Assembly (NCBI GenBank): GCA_021292105.1 | Contig: CM037871.1 | Coordinates: 23,432,057 to 23,496,056 of the forward strand | Direction of reading: 5' to 3' | Source of the DNA: Anadara kagoshimensis | Lineage: Eukaryota > Mollusca > Bivalvia > Arcoida > Arcidae | Length of the DNA stretch: 64,000 bases | Shown: piece by piece, positions 12,562 to 24,582 of the stretch | Layout: every line of letters starts with the position of its first letter | Position numbering within the stretch: position 1 is the first letter of the stretch | The notes under the pieces: model-generated | What the model was told of the DNA's origin: nothing | The model's input: the letters and a program-made list of their open reading frames with translations, nothing else | Database searches by the model: none | Program-made: the position numbers and the translations under genes

Positions 12562-12940
12562 TGGATTTTGGGGTTATCTGATAATGACATGAGTTAGATT
12601 TTGGGGTTATCTGATAATGACCTGAGTTAGATTTTGGAAATATCTGATAATGACGTGAGTTAGATGAAGGGGTTATCTTATAATGAAATGAGTTGGATTT
12701 TGGTGATTCCTGATATGACATGAGTTAGATTTTGGTGTTTCGTGATAATGACATGTCAGTTAGATTTTGGTGTTTCGTGATAATGACATGAGTTAGATTT
12801 TGGGGTTATTTGATGATGACTTGAGTTAAACTTTGGTGCTTCCTGATAATGACATGAGTTAGATTTTGGGGTTATCTGATAATGACACAAGTTAGATTTT
12901 GGGGTTATCTAATAATGACAAGAGTTAGATTTTGGAGTTA
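12562..12940 (+). repeat. 33-bp minisatellite, block 4a
   Basis: About 11 monomers. The block is split from 14208-14408 only by the TIR element at 12941-14207; the broken monomer can be rejoined across the TA target site. Confidence 0.93.
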
Positions 12941-14207
12941 CCGTAATCCTTCTATGTATTCGGACGAATTTTAATAATTTCATTTTCAAGTGTCCGGGAA
13001 CTTAGAGGAAATATGAAAATTATACACTTGGAAAAATGGGGGTGTCCGAATATTTAGAGTTGTCCGATATTTAGGAGCCGATAATGTCTCGCTGCCCTCT
13101 CGGTAATGCAAGACACTATCAACGACGATACGCACATGGATATCATCTATAGTATCAATTTTCAAAAAATTCATGTTGAAATTACCTCTTGTGTTGTTTA
13201 TTTCACAAAAAAGTCGTTTTTTGGTGTGTTTGTTGACCAATAATCATGATCCAATGTGTAATACACATCGAAGGACGCCATTTTTTGTAAGCAAATCGCG
13301 TGATTTTTGTCAGTAGTTCCCACCGTTTGAGGTTCACCGTTACCCCACTTCGTCTTCTGTCACTGTCTACGGTCAAAATTTTTATAATTAATAATGGTCA
13401 AGAATATTTTTTAGTCAAGAAATTCCACATTTTCTACGATTAAGAACCAGGACATGTATGAATGGGGTTCGCCGTGATCAATATAGCTTTTGTTTAAAAA
13501 TCGATGTTATCACTCACAAAACACAATAGTTTACAAATACATTGTTTAAACTCACGTTTCAAACAATTTTTATCTCAGGAAAAACAATAAATACATCGTA
13601 ATGTCCATCTTCCCGTTTTTAGACAAATGAAAGTATCAGAGGATCGGGAATTCCCATAGTTGACATGCACTGAATCAGAAGGGATTCCACAAGTTTCTCA
13701 TCCAATGAAATTCATTGATAACGTCACTTCCTGAAAAAATGTCTTTGATGTTGGATTTGTGTGCCGACAGAACTTCTGGTCTCGTACGATGTTTCTTACC
13801 CACGATTTTTTATTTCAATCAACTTTCACTTTCAAAGAATATTAAAACACTTAATACAGGTATGGCTATATTCAGCTTACATTAAAAACGTAAATACATC
13901 GTAAAATACTTGTCCTCAAAGTTACAATCATGACTCCATCACGCAAATACACAACGCAACAAACACATAAAAATAACAAATTCTAATGTAAATTAACAAC
14001 AAAACAACAACATTTCTTCTTGTTTTTATTCAATATTAATTATAAGCAATATGTATTGCTTGTTACGGGTGAATTCCAACAAAATCGCGTCCGGATTTAG
14101 AGGCAAAAAAATGCCGTCCGAAATTAGAGGAAATTTGAAAATTATTGAAATTTCAAAATTGGGGTGTCCGAAAATATAGAGGGTCCGAATATATAGAAGG
14201 ATTACGG
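12941..14207. mobile_element. 1267-bp TIR DNA element with TA target duplication
   Basis: The left end begins CCGTAATCCTTCTATGTATT and the right end is its inverse over at least 25 bp with one mismatch. TA flanks both ends (12939-12940 and 14208-14209). Removing element plus one TA restores a normal satellite monomer (GGAGTTATCTGATAATGAC). Subterminal GTCCGAA...TAGAGG motifs recur at both ends. An 84-codon frame on the - strand (12986-13240) is not recognised as a transposase, so the copy looks non-autonomous. TA duplication and TIRs suggest the Tc1/mariner superfamily. Confidence 0.92.
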
Positions 14208-14408
14208 TATCTGATAATGACTTGAGTTAGATTTTGGGTTATCTGATAATGAAATGAGTTAGATTTTGGTGTTTCCTGATAATGACATGAGTTAGATTTT
14301 GGTGTTTCCTGATAATGAGATGAGTAAGATTTTGGTGTTATCTGATAATGACATGAGATAGATTTTGGTGTTTCCTGATAATGACATGAGTTAGACTTTG
14401 GGATTTTT
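14208..14408 (+). repeat. 33-bp minisatellite, block 4b
   Basis: Six monomers continuing block 4a after the TIR element, ending in a T run where the next AGCTCACCTG element begins. Confidence 0.92.
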
Positions 14409-15414
14409 AGCTCACCTGACCAAAGGTCATGTGAGCTTATGGTATGGTGTGGCGTGTGTATGTGCGTGTGTGCTTGCCGGGGTCGTTAACACACATTTTC
14501 GACTTCTCCTCTGAAAGTACTTGGCAGATTTCAACGAGACTTGGTCAGAAGCATGTCTGGGTCCGTGCAATTTAGATTTGTTCATGGCGTTACCATGGCT
14601 ACCAAAACTAGGTCACAGTGACCTAGGGGTGCAAAAATCTTGAAAAATCTTCTTCTCTGAAACCGATGATTGGAGAAAAAATCTGATGTGATATTTGGCT
14701 TCTCTAGGGTCTTAAGTCTGTAGTTTGTTCATTTCGTGAAATTTGGTCGAAAAATGGGTTAAGCGTTTTTGCGTTTAATTTTGAAAAAATCGTAAAATGG
14801 CTTCAAATTGTTAAAACTTGACTATTTAACCAGATAATGACATGGGGTTTTTAGTTTCGACATCTTCTTGTTAGTATCTTCAAAATGAGGTCAAGGTCAA
14901 TTGTGAAGGTCGTGATCTAATTTTTTTTAACCTCTGATTATAATTATTATCTCGAAAACTATAAACTTTTTGTATAGGCATGTATATTAGAATGTTGTAG
15001 GTATTGATACAACGATCATTTTGATGTATAGAAAAAGGTCATGGGTTCAAAGGTCAAGGTCACAGATGCGAAACAATACCGAAATGGTTAATTATCTCGA
15101 AAACTATAAACTTTTTGTATAGGCATGTATGTTATAATGTTGTAGGTATTGATACAACAATCATTTTGATGTATAGAAAAAGGTCATGGGTTGAAAGGTC
15201 AAGGTCACAGATGCGAAACAATACCGAAAAGGTTATCTTGAAAACTATAAACTTTTTGTATAGGCATGTATATTAGAATGTTGTAGGTATTGATACAACG
15301 GTCATTATGATGTAAAGAAAAAAGTCATTGGGGTTTAGTATTTATGTTTTCTTTAAATCTATCAGCTAGCCATTAGTTATCAGGTGAGCATATCAGGCCC
15401 ATGGGTCTCTTGTT
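14409..15414 (+). mobile_element. AGCTCACCTG-family element, copy 5, both ends present
   Basis: Starts AGCTCACCTGACCAAAGGTC and ends CAGGCCCATGGGTCTCTTGTT. The 5' module and 145-bp units match copy 3, but there are only about three units. Its last base is immediately followed by the first base of copy 6, with no satellite between them. Confidence 0.88.
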
Positions 15415-17083
15415 AGCTCACCTGGCCAAAGGCCATGTGAGCTTTTGCCATCACTTGGCGTCCGTCGTCGTCTGTCGTCCGTTGTCTGTCGTCGTCGTCC
15501 GTCCTTAAACTTTTCACATTTTCACTATCTCCTCTGACACCACTGGAGAAATTTTAACCAAACTTTACAGGAATGATGTATGGAAGGTCCTTTACTTAGA
15601 TTGCCGAAATTTTTTTGATCCGCCAAAAACATGGCTGCTAGCACAGAAGATAGTTTAACATTGGACCCTATGGGAAAAATGCATTTTTAACGATTTCCTC
15701 AGAAATGACTGAAGCAAATTTAACCAAACTTTACAGGAATGGTGTAAGGAAGGTCCTTTAGTTGGATTGCCAAAATTTTTCTGATCCGTCAAAAAACATG
15801 GCCGCCAGCGCAGAAGATAGTTTAACATTGGACCCTATGGGAAAAGCATATATTTGCTATCTTCTTTGAAACCGCTGAGCTAATTTGAACCAAACTTTAC
15901 AGGAATAATGTATGTAAGGTCATTTACTAAGATTGCCCAAATTTTTCTGATCCGCCAAAAAAAATGGCCGCCAGGGCCAAACAAAGTTTAACATTGGGCC
16001 CTATGGGAAAACGCACATTTTGGCTATCTCCTCTGAAACGACTAAAGCGAATTCAATTAAACTTTACAGGAATGATGTATGGAAGGTCTTTTGCAAAGAT
16101 TGCCGAAATTTTTCTGATCCCCTAAAAAACATGGCTGCCAGCGGGGAACATAGTTTAACATTGGACCCTATGGGAAAACACATTTTGGCTATCTCCTCTG
16201 AAACTACTGAAGCAAACTTAACCAAACTTTAGAGAAATGATGTATTGGAGGTCCTTCACAAAGATTGCCAAAATTTTTCTGATCCGCCTAAAAACATGGC
16301 CGCCAGCGCAGAAGATAGTTTAACATTGGACCCTATGGGAAAAACGAATTTTTGGCTATCTCCTTAGAAATGACTGAAGCGAATTTAACCAAACTTTACA
16401 GAAATGATGTAAAGAAGGTCCTTTACTTAAATTGCCAAAATTTTTCTGATCCGCCAAAAAACATGGCCGCCAACGCAGAAGATAGTTTAATATTGGACCC
16501 TATGGGAAAAGCATATATATGCTATCTCCTCTGAAGCTAGTGAAGCAAATTGAATCAAACTTTACAGGAATGATGTATAGAAGGTCCTTTACATAGATTG
16601 CCAAAATTTTTCTGATTGGCCAAAAAACATGGCTGCCAGTGCAAAAGATAGTTTAACATTGGACCCTATGGGAAAAAACGCATTTTTGACTATGTCCTCA
16701 GAAATGACTGAAGCAAATTTAACAAAACTTCACAGGAATGAAGTATAGAAGGTCCTTTACTTAGATTGCCAAAATTTTTCTGATCCGCAAAAATCATGGC
16801 TGCCAGCGCAAAAGATAGTTAAACATTGGACCCTATGGGAAAAACGCGTTTTTGACTATGTCCTCAGAAATGACTGAAGCAAATTGAACCAAACTTTACA
16901 GGAATGATGTATAGAAGGTCCTTTACATAGATTGCCAAAATTTTTCTGATCTGCCAAAAAACATGGCTGCAAGCGGAGAACGTTGTTTCACATTTGACCC
17001 TATTGGAAAAGCATATATACAAATTTGCTTTAAAAGCATTTTAGTCAGGTGAGCGATACAGGCTCATCTTGAGCCTCTGGTTT
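15415..17083 (+). mobile_element. AGCTCACCTG-family element, copy 6, 167-bp core type, complete ends
   Basis: Starts AGCTCACCTGGCCAAAGGCC. It carries about eight 167-bp units (GGACCCTATGGG at 15665, 15832 and onward) and ends GTCAGGTGAGCGATACAGGC then CTCATCTTGAGCCTCTGGTTT. The 3' hairpin is TGAGCC-based here rather than GGCCCATGGGCC. The copy is bounded by copy 5 on the left and satellite on the right. It shows that two unrelated cores share the same terminal architecture. Confidence 0.87.
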
Positions 17084-20000
17084 GATAATGACATGACCTA
17101 GATTTTGGTGTTTCGTTATAATGACATGAGTTAGATTTTGGGGTTATCTGATAATGACATGAGTTAGATTTTGGAGTTATCTGATAATGACATGAGTTAG
17201 ATTTTGGGGTTATCTGATAATGACATGAGTTAGATTTTGGTGTTTCCTGATAATGACATGAGTTAGATTTTGGGGTTCTCTGATAATGACATGAGTTAGA
17301 TTTTGGTGTTTGCTGATAATGACATGAGCTAGATTTTGTGGTTTTTTGATAATGACATGAGTTAGATTTTGGTGTTTCCTGATAATGACATGAGTTAGAT
17401 TTTTGGAATCTCTGATAATGACATGAGTTAGATTTTGGGGTTTCCTGATAATGACATGAGTAAGATCTTGGTATTTCCTGATAATGACATGAGTTAGATT
17501 TTAGGGCTATCTGATAATGACATGAGTTAGATTTTGGTGTTTTGTGATAATGACATGAGTTAGATTTTGGTGTTTCATGATAATGACATGAGTTTGATTT
17601 TGGGGTTATGTGATGATGACTTGAGTTAGATTTTGGTGTTTCCTGAAAATGACATGAGTTAAATTTTGTGGTTCTCTGATAATGACATGAGTTAGATTTT
17701 GGTGTTTTCTGATAATGACATGAGTTAGATTTTGGTGTTTCCTGATAATGACATGAGTTAGATTTTAGGGCTATCTGATAATTGGTGTTTCCTGATAATG
17801 ACATGAGTTAGATTTTAGGGCTATCTGATAATGACATGAGTTAGATTTTAGGGCTATCTGATAATGACATGAGTTAGATTTTGGTGTTTCGTGATAATGA
17901 CATGAGTTTGATTTTGGGGTTATGTGATGATGACTTGGGGTTATGTGATGATGACTTGAGTTAGATTTTGGTGTTTCCTGATAATGACACGAGTTAGATT
18001 TTGGGGTTATTTAATAATGACATGAGTTAGATTTTGGAGTTATCTGATAATGACTTGAGTTAGATTTTGGAGTTATCTGATGATGAGTTGAGTTAGATTT
18101 TGGGTTATCTGATAATGAAATGAGTTAGATTTTGGTGTTTCCTGATAATGACATGATTTAGATTATGGTGTTTCCTGATAATGACATGAGTTAGATTTTG
18201 GTGTTATCTGATAATGACATGAGATAGATTTTGGGGTTTCCTGATAATGACATGAGTTAGATTTTGGTGTTATCTGATAATGACATGAGATAGATTTTGG
18301 GGTTTCCTGATAATGACATGAGTTAGACTTCGGGGTTTTTTGATAATGACATGACCTAGATTTTGGTGTTTCCTTATAATGACATGAGTTAGATTTTGGT
18401 GTTTCCTGATAATGACATGAGTTAGATTTTAGGGCTATCTGATAATGACATGAGTTAGATTTTGGTGTTTCGTGATAATGACATGAGTTAGATTTTTTTT
18501 TTTTTATTATGACATGAGTTCGATTTTGCTGTTTCCTGATGATGACATGAGATAGTTTTTAGGGCTATCTGATAATTGGTGTTTCCTGATAATGACATGA
18601 GTTAGATTTTAGGGCTATCTGATAATGACATGAGTTAGATTTTAGGGCTATCTGATAATGACATGAGTTAGATTTTGGTGTTTCGTGATAATGACATGAG
18701 TTTGATTTTGGGGTTATGTGATGATGACTTGAGTTAGATTTTGGTGTTTCCTGATAATGACATGAGTTAGATTTTGAGGTTATTTGGTAATGACACGAGT
18801 TAGATTTTGGGGTTATTTAATAATGACATGAGTTAGATTTTGGAGTTATCTGATAATGACTTGAGTTAGATTTTGGAGTTATCTGATGATGAGTTGAGTT
18901 AGATTTTGGGTTATCTGTAATGAAATGAGTTAGATTTTGGTGTTTCCTGATAATGACATGATTTAGATTATGGTGTTTCCTGATAATGACATGAGTTAGA
19001 TTTTGGTGTTATCTGATAATGACATGAGATAGATTTTGGGGTTTCCTGATAATGACATGAGTTAGATTTTGGTGTTATCTGATAATGACATGAGATAGAT
19101 TTTGGGGTTTCCTGATAATGACATGAGTTAGATTTTGGTGTTATCTGATAATGACATGAGATAGATTTTGGGGTTTCCTGATAATGACATGAGTTAGACT
19201 TCGGGGTTTTTTGATAATGACATGAGGTAGATTTTGGTGTTTCCTTATAATGACATGAGTTAGATTTTGGTGTTTCCTGATAATGACATGATTTAGATTA
19301 TGGTGTTTCCTGATAATGACATGAGTTAGATTTTAGGGCTATCTGATAATGACATGAGTTAAATTTTGGTGTTTCGTGATAATGACATGAGTTTGATTTT
19401 GAGGTTATGTGATGATGACTTGAGTTAGATTTTGGTGTTTCCTGATAATGACATGAGTTAGATTTTGAGGTTATTTGGTAATGACACGAGTTAGATTTTG
19501 GGGTTATTTAATAATGACATGAGTTAGATTTTGGAGTTATCTGATAATGACTTGAGTTAGATTTTGGAGTTATCTGATGATGACTTGAGTTAGATTTTGG
19601 AGTTATCTGATGATGAGTTGAGTTAGATTTTGGGTTATCTGATAATGAAATGAGTTAGATTTTGGTGTTTCCTGATAATGACATGATTTAGATTATGGTG
19701 TTTCCTGATAATGACATGAGTTAGATTTTGGTGTTTCCTGATAATGACATGAGTTAGATTTTGAGGTTATTTGGTAATGACACGAGTTAGATTTTGGGGT
19801 TATTTAATAATGACATGAGTTAGATTTTGGAGTTATCTGATAATGACTTGAGTTAGATTTTGGAGTTATCTGATAATGACTTGAGTTAGATTTTGGAGTT
19901 ATCTGATGATGAGTTGAGTTAGATTTTGGGTTATCTGATAATGAAATGACTTAGATTTTGGTGTTTCCTGATAATGACATGATTTAGATTATGGTATTTC

Positions 20001-21024
20001 CTGATAATGACATGAGTTAGATTTTGGTGTTATCTGATAATGACATGAGATAGATTTTGGGGTTTCCTGATAATGACATGAGTTAGATTTTGGTGTTATC
20101 TGATAATGACATGAGATAGATTTTGCGGTTTCCTGATAATGACATGAGTTAGACTTCGGGGTTTTTTGATAATGACATGACCTAGATTTTGGTGTTTCCT
20201 TATAATGACATGAGTTAGATTTTGGTGTTTCCTGATAATGACATGAGTTCGATTTTGGGGTAATGTGATAATGACTTTAGTTAGATTTTGGTGTTTACTG
20301 ATAATGACATGAGTTAGATTTTTTTTTTTTTTATTATGACATGAGTTCGATTTTGCTGTTTCCTGATGATGACATGAGATAGTTTTTGGGGTTATGTGAT
20401 GATGACTTGAGTTAGATTTTGGTGTAAGATTTTGGGGTTATGTAATGATGACTTGAGTTAAGATTTTGGTGTTTAGTGATAATGACATGAGTTAGCTTTT
20501 GGGGTTATCTGATAATGACATGAGTTAGATTTTGGGGTTATGTGATGATGACTTGAGTTAGATTTTTGTGTTTCCTGATAATGACCTGAGTTAGATTTTG
20601 GGGTTATGTGATGATGACTTGAGTTAGATTTTAGTGTTTCCTGATAATGACATGAGTTAACTTTTTGGGGTTATCTGATAATGACATGATTTAGATTTTG
20701 GTGTTTCCTTTTAATAACATGAGTTAGATTTTGGTGTTTCCTGATAATGACATGAGTTAGATTTTGAGTTCTCTGATAGTGACTTGAGTTAGAATTTGGT
20801 GTTTCCTGATAATGACATGGGTTTGATTTTTAGGTTATGTGATATTGACTTAGTTACATTTTGGTGTTTCCTGATAATGACATGAGTTAGATTTTGGTTT
20901 TTTTTTGATAATGAGATGAGTTAGATTTTGGTGTTTCCTGATAATGACATGAGTTAGATTTTGGGGTTATGTGATGATGACTTGAGTTAGATTTTGGTGT
21001 TTCCTGATAATGACTTGAGTTAGA
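17084..21024 (+). repeat. 33-bp minisatellite, block 5 (largest)
   Basis: About 3.9 kb of the same monomer with clear higher-order structure. A segment starting ATTGGTGTTTCCTGATAATG at 17781 recurs at 18575, and related multi-monomer blocks recur near 19330 and 19730. T runs at about 18494 and 20320 sit inside monomers. The - strand is open for 246 codons at 17064-17804 with pure 11-residue repeats, which I regard as non-genic. The block ends about 175 bp before the frataxin exon. Confidence 0.95.
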
Positions 21025-21197
21025 GGTGACAAGTAACACTTTATATGTTTAATTGTGTGTGTTAACAAAATAATTTATATATGTCACTATTACTCTGGCT
21101 TTACTTCAATGACACTGATGATGACTGAAGATGAGTGTTGTATGTAATGCTGTTTGTAAATTTGTTCTATTAATTATTTATATTATTTTTGTTGTAG

Positions 21198-21342
21198 TGG
21201 GCCATTTCGTTATGATTTTATAAATAATCAGTGGGTATACAAGAGAGATGGAACATCATTACACAAGCTGTTAAGTGAAGAAATTTCAAGAGCTGTGGGA
21301 TATGCTGTTGATTTTACAACTTGTGATTACAGTGGATCCTAA
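21198..21342 (+). CDS. FXN: frataxin, last coding exon
   Basis: Frataxin is the mitochondrial iron-sulfur cluster assembly regulator that acts with the NFS1-ISD11-ISCU complex. After the acceptor TTTTTGTTGTAG the exon contributes one base to a split codon, then reads GPFRYDFINNQWVYKRDG and continues through SLHKLLSEEISRAV to DYSGS and a stop (TAA 21340-21342): 48 full codons. From memory the human protein ends with GPKRYDWTGKNWVYSHDG, SLHELLAAELTKAL and AYSGKDA. The exon also begins at the same residue and in the same phase as the last human FXN exon. Earlier exons (targeting peptide, acidic helix, central sheet) were not found in 1-21197, so they probably lie upstream of the window and the satellite region is the last intron. 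No frame damage is visible. Confidence 0.9.
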
Positions 21343-21640
21343 CATGGAATTAATCTCAATCATTAATTTTGTGAGGATAATAGAAATTGATCCTTCATTT
21401 ACATAAATAAGTGATGTGTATGTCTTAATTTGCACATTTATTAAAAATAGCTATTTAAATAAATGGCACACATGTGCCTGATGGGAAATGGACATTTTGT
21501 TGTATTTTATGTCAAACTATGCTATTCTGATTTTTTGCATCAGGTGTACCATTTTCAGCATGGAATTATTATATGTGAACAGATCATTGGTACCATAATA
21601 AACTAGAGAATGTATAATTAATATTAATACATGGTGTCAT
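21343..21640 (+). other. probable frataxin 3' UTR with poly(A) signal
   Basis: About 250 bp of AT-rich non-coding DNA follows the stop codon. A canonical AATAAA is at 21597-21602, which would put cleavage near 21615-21635. A repeated, diverged segment begins immediately after (21636). No other gene is visible here. Confidence 0.6.
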
Positions 21641-23300
21641 ATCTGACAGAGACCCTTATATAAGACTGACGGAGTGCTTAAGCTCGGTGCCTGATATGTT
21701 ATATGATATAGATTTTACCATGTTTTATTCTGTTTACTGTATAATTAAAATTTTACCATTTAGAACAACTTATAGACATTTAAAAAATCATATCTTAACA
21801 TCATTGAAACGAAAAAATGCATTCTTCCAAATACTTCCACTCAGAACATATACATAATATTCCTCATCAGATATTGGAAGTATTTTTTTAATGGCATTTT
21901 GATTGGATCTATTTCTTCTGCGTAGCCTTTCAGATATGGATATCAGACCATCGTGTTGTTGTATTCATGCATGCAGAAACTACATATTCACTACAAAGTA
22001 TATGATAAATATAGAATAATACATCCTGAAATCCATATACCGTATATCGGGATTTTTTTGCATGTGTCTAATTTTCGCTATATTCACGGTGAAGAAAAAT
22101 TGCTAAAATTTCCCCTAGCGAAAATTTCACTGGAGTAGTTGTGATATTTTGTCCATTTTACCCTTCCATACATCATGTCATTTTGCTACAACTCTATACA
22201 CCTATGTTGAATTTGTGTTCGTTAGTGATTGCAAAATCGCTTGTAAGTGAAAACAACTTAATCTGCCTGATGTTTGAACAATTAATCAATTAATATAATC
22301 GGAAAATCATCAAAAAAAATGATACAAAAAAACTTTATTACCGGTCATCAATATATTACCGGAAATACAGGCGATACTGACAATGTCATACAAATTGCAG
22401 ATCGGTGTGACCTGATCAGGTGAAAAGTCAATCATCAAGCGTGGACGACACAGGTGTTTTCAGTTAATATGCCCCTGTCTGTTGTAATCGGATTAAGAGA
22501 TTAATGAACCAGGTTTTCAAAACACTGTCTCATGAAGTTAATTACTAATCACGAGTAGCGCTCAACATTCCAGATGAATTGTTTTGTTTCGCTCCATTAA
22601 TTTTGACAAAATATGTAACATGGTTTCAGCTTGTGTTTTGTTCACAATGACTCACGGCATGTTATTCTGACAAATATTGTATTAGATTGAAAAAATTGTT
22701 GAATTTTCATTTACACTTTTGAGTTGAACGAGTGGCGTGTTTGAGCTATCAAAAAGATCTTCAGTCTTTTTAAGTTTAATACTTTGTTTAATGTTTGTTG
22801 TCATAATTTAAATTATTACCGTATTGCAAACTGGTATATAGGGGATTTTTTGCGCTGATATACCCATATCGTGGAAATTACACACAGCGGAAATTTTACC
22901 TGCCATTTTGTCTTATAAATCGCGAAAAAAAGTCTACGCGAAAAATTCCAGATATACGGTATGTCATATCTAACCAAAACCCCCTATCAGATTAAGGGCT
23001 TTAGCCTGAGGTGTGATGTTGGTCAAAGTCTGATATGGCATATGATTTGGATTTCACCATGTTTTATTCTGTTTATCATAAACTCAAACTTTAAAAATTT
23101 TGAATAAATACATGTATTATATACATTTGTCCAGATTATCACAAAAAAACCCAACTTGGTGATTTCAATTAGACTAAAAATGCATTTCATTCGCATAATA
23201 ATTCTTCGGTTATATGGATGACGTAATTTTTAGTCGTACCTGAGCATGCAGAAACTACGTATTCACTGCTATAAGTGTATGATAAATATGTTTATTGACT
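21636..23300 (+). repeat. direct duplication of about 0.35-0.4 kb flanking a TIR element
   Basis: The left copy (about 21636-22037) and right copy (about 22962-23300) share GTCATATCT, CACCATGTTTTATTCTGTTTA-like text, then GCATGCAGAAACTAC and GTATGATAAATAT in the same order. Identity is moderate. The TIR element at 22040-22959 sits at the boundary between them. Confidence 0.6.
22040..22959. mobile_element. 920-bp TIR element, TA target site
   Basis: The left end CCGTATATCGGGATTTTTTT and right end CGCGAAAAATTCC then AGATATACGG are inverted repeats with a few mismatches. TA flanks both ends (22038-22039 and 22960-22961). Inner CGCGAAAA / AGCGAAAA motifs recur near both termini. The 61-codon + frame at 21953-22138 crosses the left end and is not a gene. 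No transposase is present, so it is non-autonomous, probably of Tc1/mariner type. Confidence 0.82.
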
Positions 23301-23937
23301 AAAGGCTTAAAGAGTACCTGTAACGAAAATTTTTATTTCATATTTGTGTTAAATACCATTTTAATATCAAAATTGATGACCAAATAAGAAAGTTATAGCG
23401 GTTTGAAGGCCTTGAATTTGGCCTTTTCTGGGTAGCTGTAAGTGAAACGACCCATATCGAGGCTGATTCGTGTGCGACGTCATTTAAGTACCTTTGTAAT
23501 AACTAACATGGTGGACAGTACTAATAATGCTGATGCAGCGACGTATAATATGATGAATGGACAAAAATTAACGACTCTGTATGTTATATGATTCAAAGCC
23601 TTACAATTGATAAAATTGGTGTTCAGTTGTATTTATTCCATCCAGAAACAGGCCGCGAGAATGCGATCAAATTGAGTTCTGAATGTTAGCCTAGACATAA
23701 CTAAATACATGAGACGAGTATTATTTATTAAATATACGAAAATTAATTGTCACTGGTTAAAATTTTAAAATAAATTAAATATTAATATTAAATCATACAG
23801 ACCTGCACACCCTGCAAAATTTTTAACCAAACATTGGTGAAACGTGGCACCGGCTTCAAATACAACACAGACAGTAGTTCACGCAATTAAATATTTTTAC
23901 TTAGTTAACTTATTGACAAAAATTCAGTATATAATGC

Positions 23938-23951
23938 TAATAAATAAATGA

Positions 23952-23982
<31 letters not shown>

Positions 23983-24222
23983 ATGTGATGTTGACAATTT
24001 TAAGTCAGAAAAGAGCCCAGATTTCCATACAATGTATTTCAAAGGCCAAATTTTCCTGATCATGAAGAAAACGAAAACTAGAAACTTGATAAAAGTAAAT
24101 GCTGTAATTAAATACATACATACATTTAAAAAAACCCGTCTGGTCGCCTGCGTTCAAATAATATTAATTAAACATCAAAACCTATCAAGTTTCTACGATC
24201 CTGAACCGGCTTATGATGTACC

Positions 24223-24266
<44 letters not shown>

Positions 24267-24268
24267 TT
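23938..24268. repeat. opposed TAAA and TTTA microsatellites
   Basis: (ATAA)n at about 23938-23984 and (TTTA)n at about 24226-24268 lie 240 bp apart in opposite orientation. Single-stranded DNA or transcript could therefore fold back. Overlapping short open frames here (FIYLFIYLF repeats) are artefacts of the microsatellite. Confidence 0.8.
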
Positions 24269-24357
24269 AAAACATTAAAAATTAAATGACTGGTTGTAAA
24301 ATTTTGATTTAAATGTTATTTTTCAAAATTAGATAATATTGTCAGTTATCAGTCTAT

Positions 24358-24582
24358 CAGGGTTCGCACAGAACTTGAAAAGTCATGGAATTTGACTTCT
24401 GTCTTGAAAAGTCATGGAATTGACTTGTAGTTTACAATCAAATGTAAACTTCCGCCTAATGTGATTCGTATCGTAAACGCATGGTTAATCATGCCACCGG
24501 CACGTAATTGTGTCCTGGAAAAAGATGAAAATGTCCTGGAAAAGTCATTAAATTTTTATTGGCAATGGCTGTATGAACCCTG
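24358..24582. mobile_element. 225-bp hAT-like MITE
   Basis: The ends CAGGGTTCGCACAG and CTGTATGAACCCTG are imperfect inverted repeats, flanked by TCTAT on both sides (24353-24357 and 24583-24587). The interior repeats GAAAAGTCATGGAATT and TCCTGGAAAAGTCAT. An 8-bp duplication would be expected for hAT but only five bases are clear. Nested in the TTAA element. Confidence 0.72.

Noticed and set aside
17064-17804. 246-codon open frame with SNSCHYQETPK repeats, and similar frames at 4669-4947, 8236-8613, 9125-9472
   Set aside because: It is the 33-bp satellite read on the - strand; the period is a multiple of three, so openness is automatic. No splice or start context, and monomer variants change residues freely.
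3291-21024. CRISPR-like array
   Set aside because: Repeats are directly adjacent with no unique spacers, and the genome is clearly eukaryotic.
24032-24289. frames with FIYLF repeats on both strands
   Set aside because: Produced by TTTA/TAAA microsatellites.
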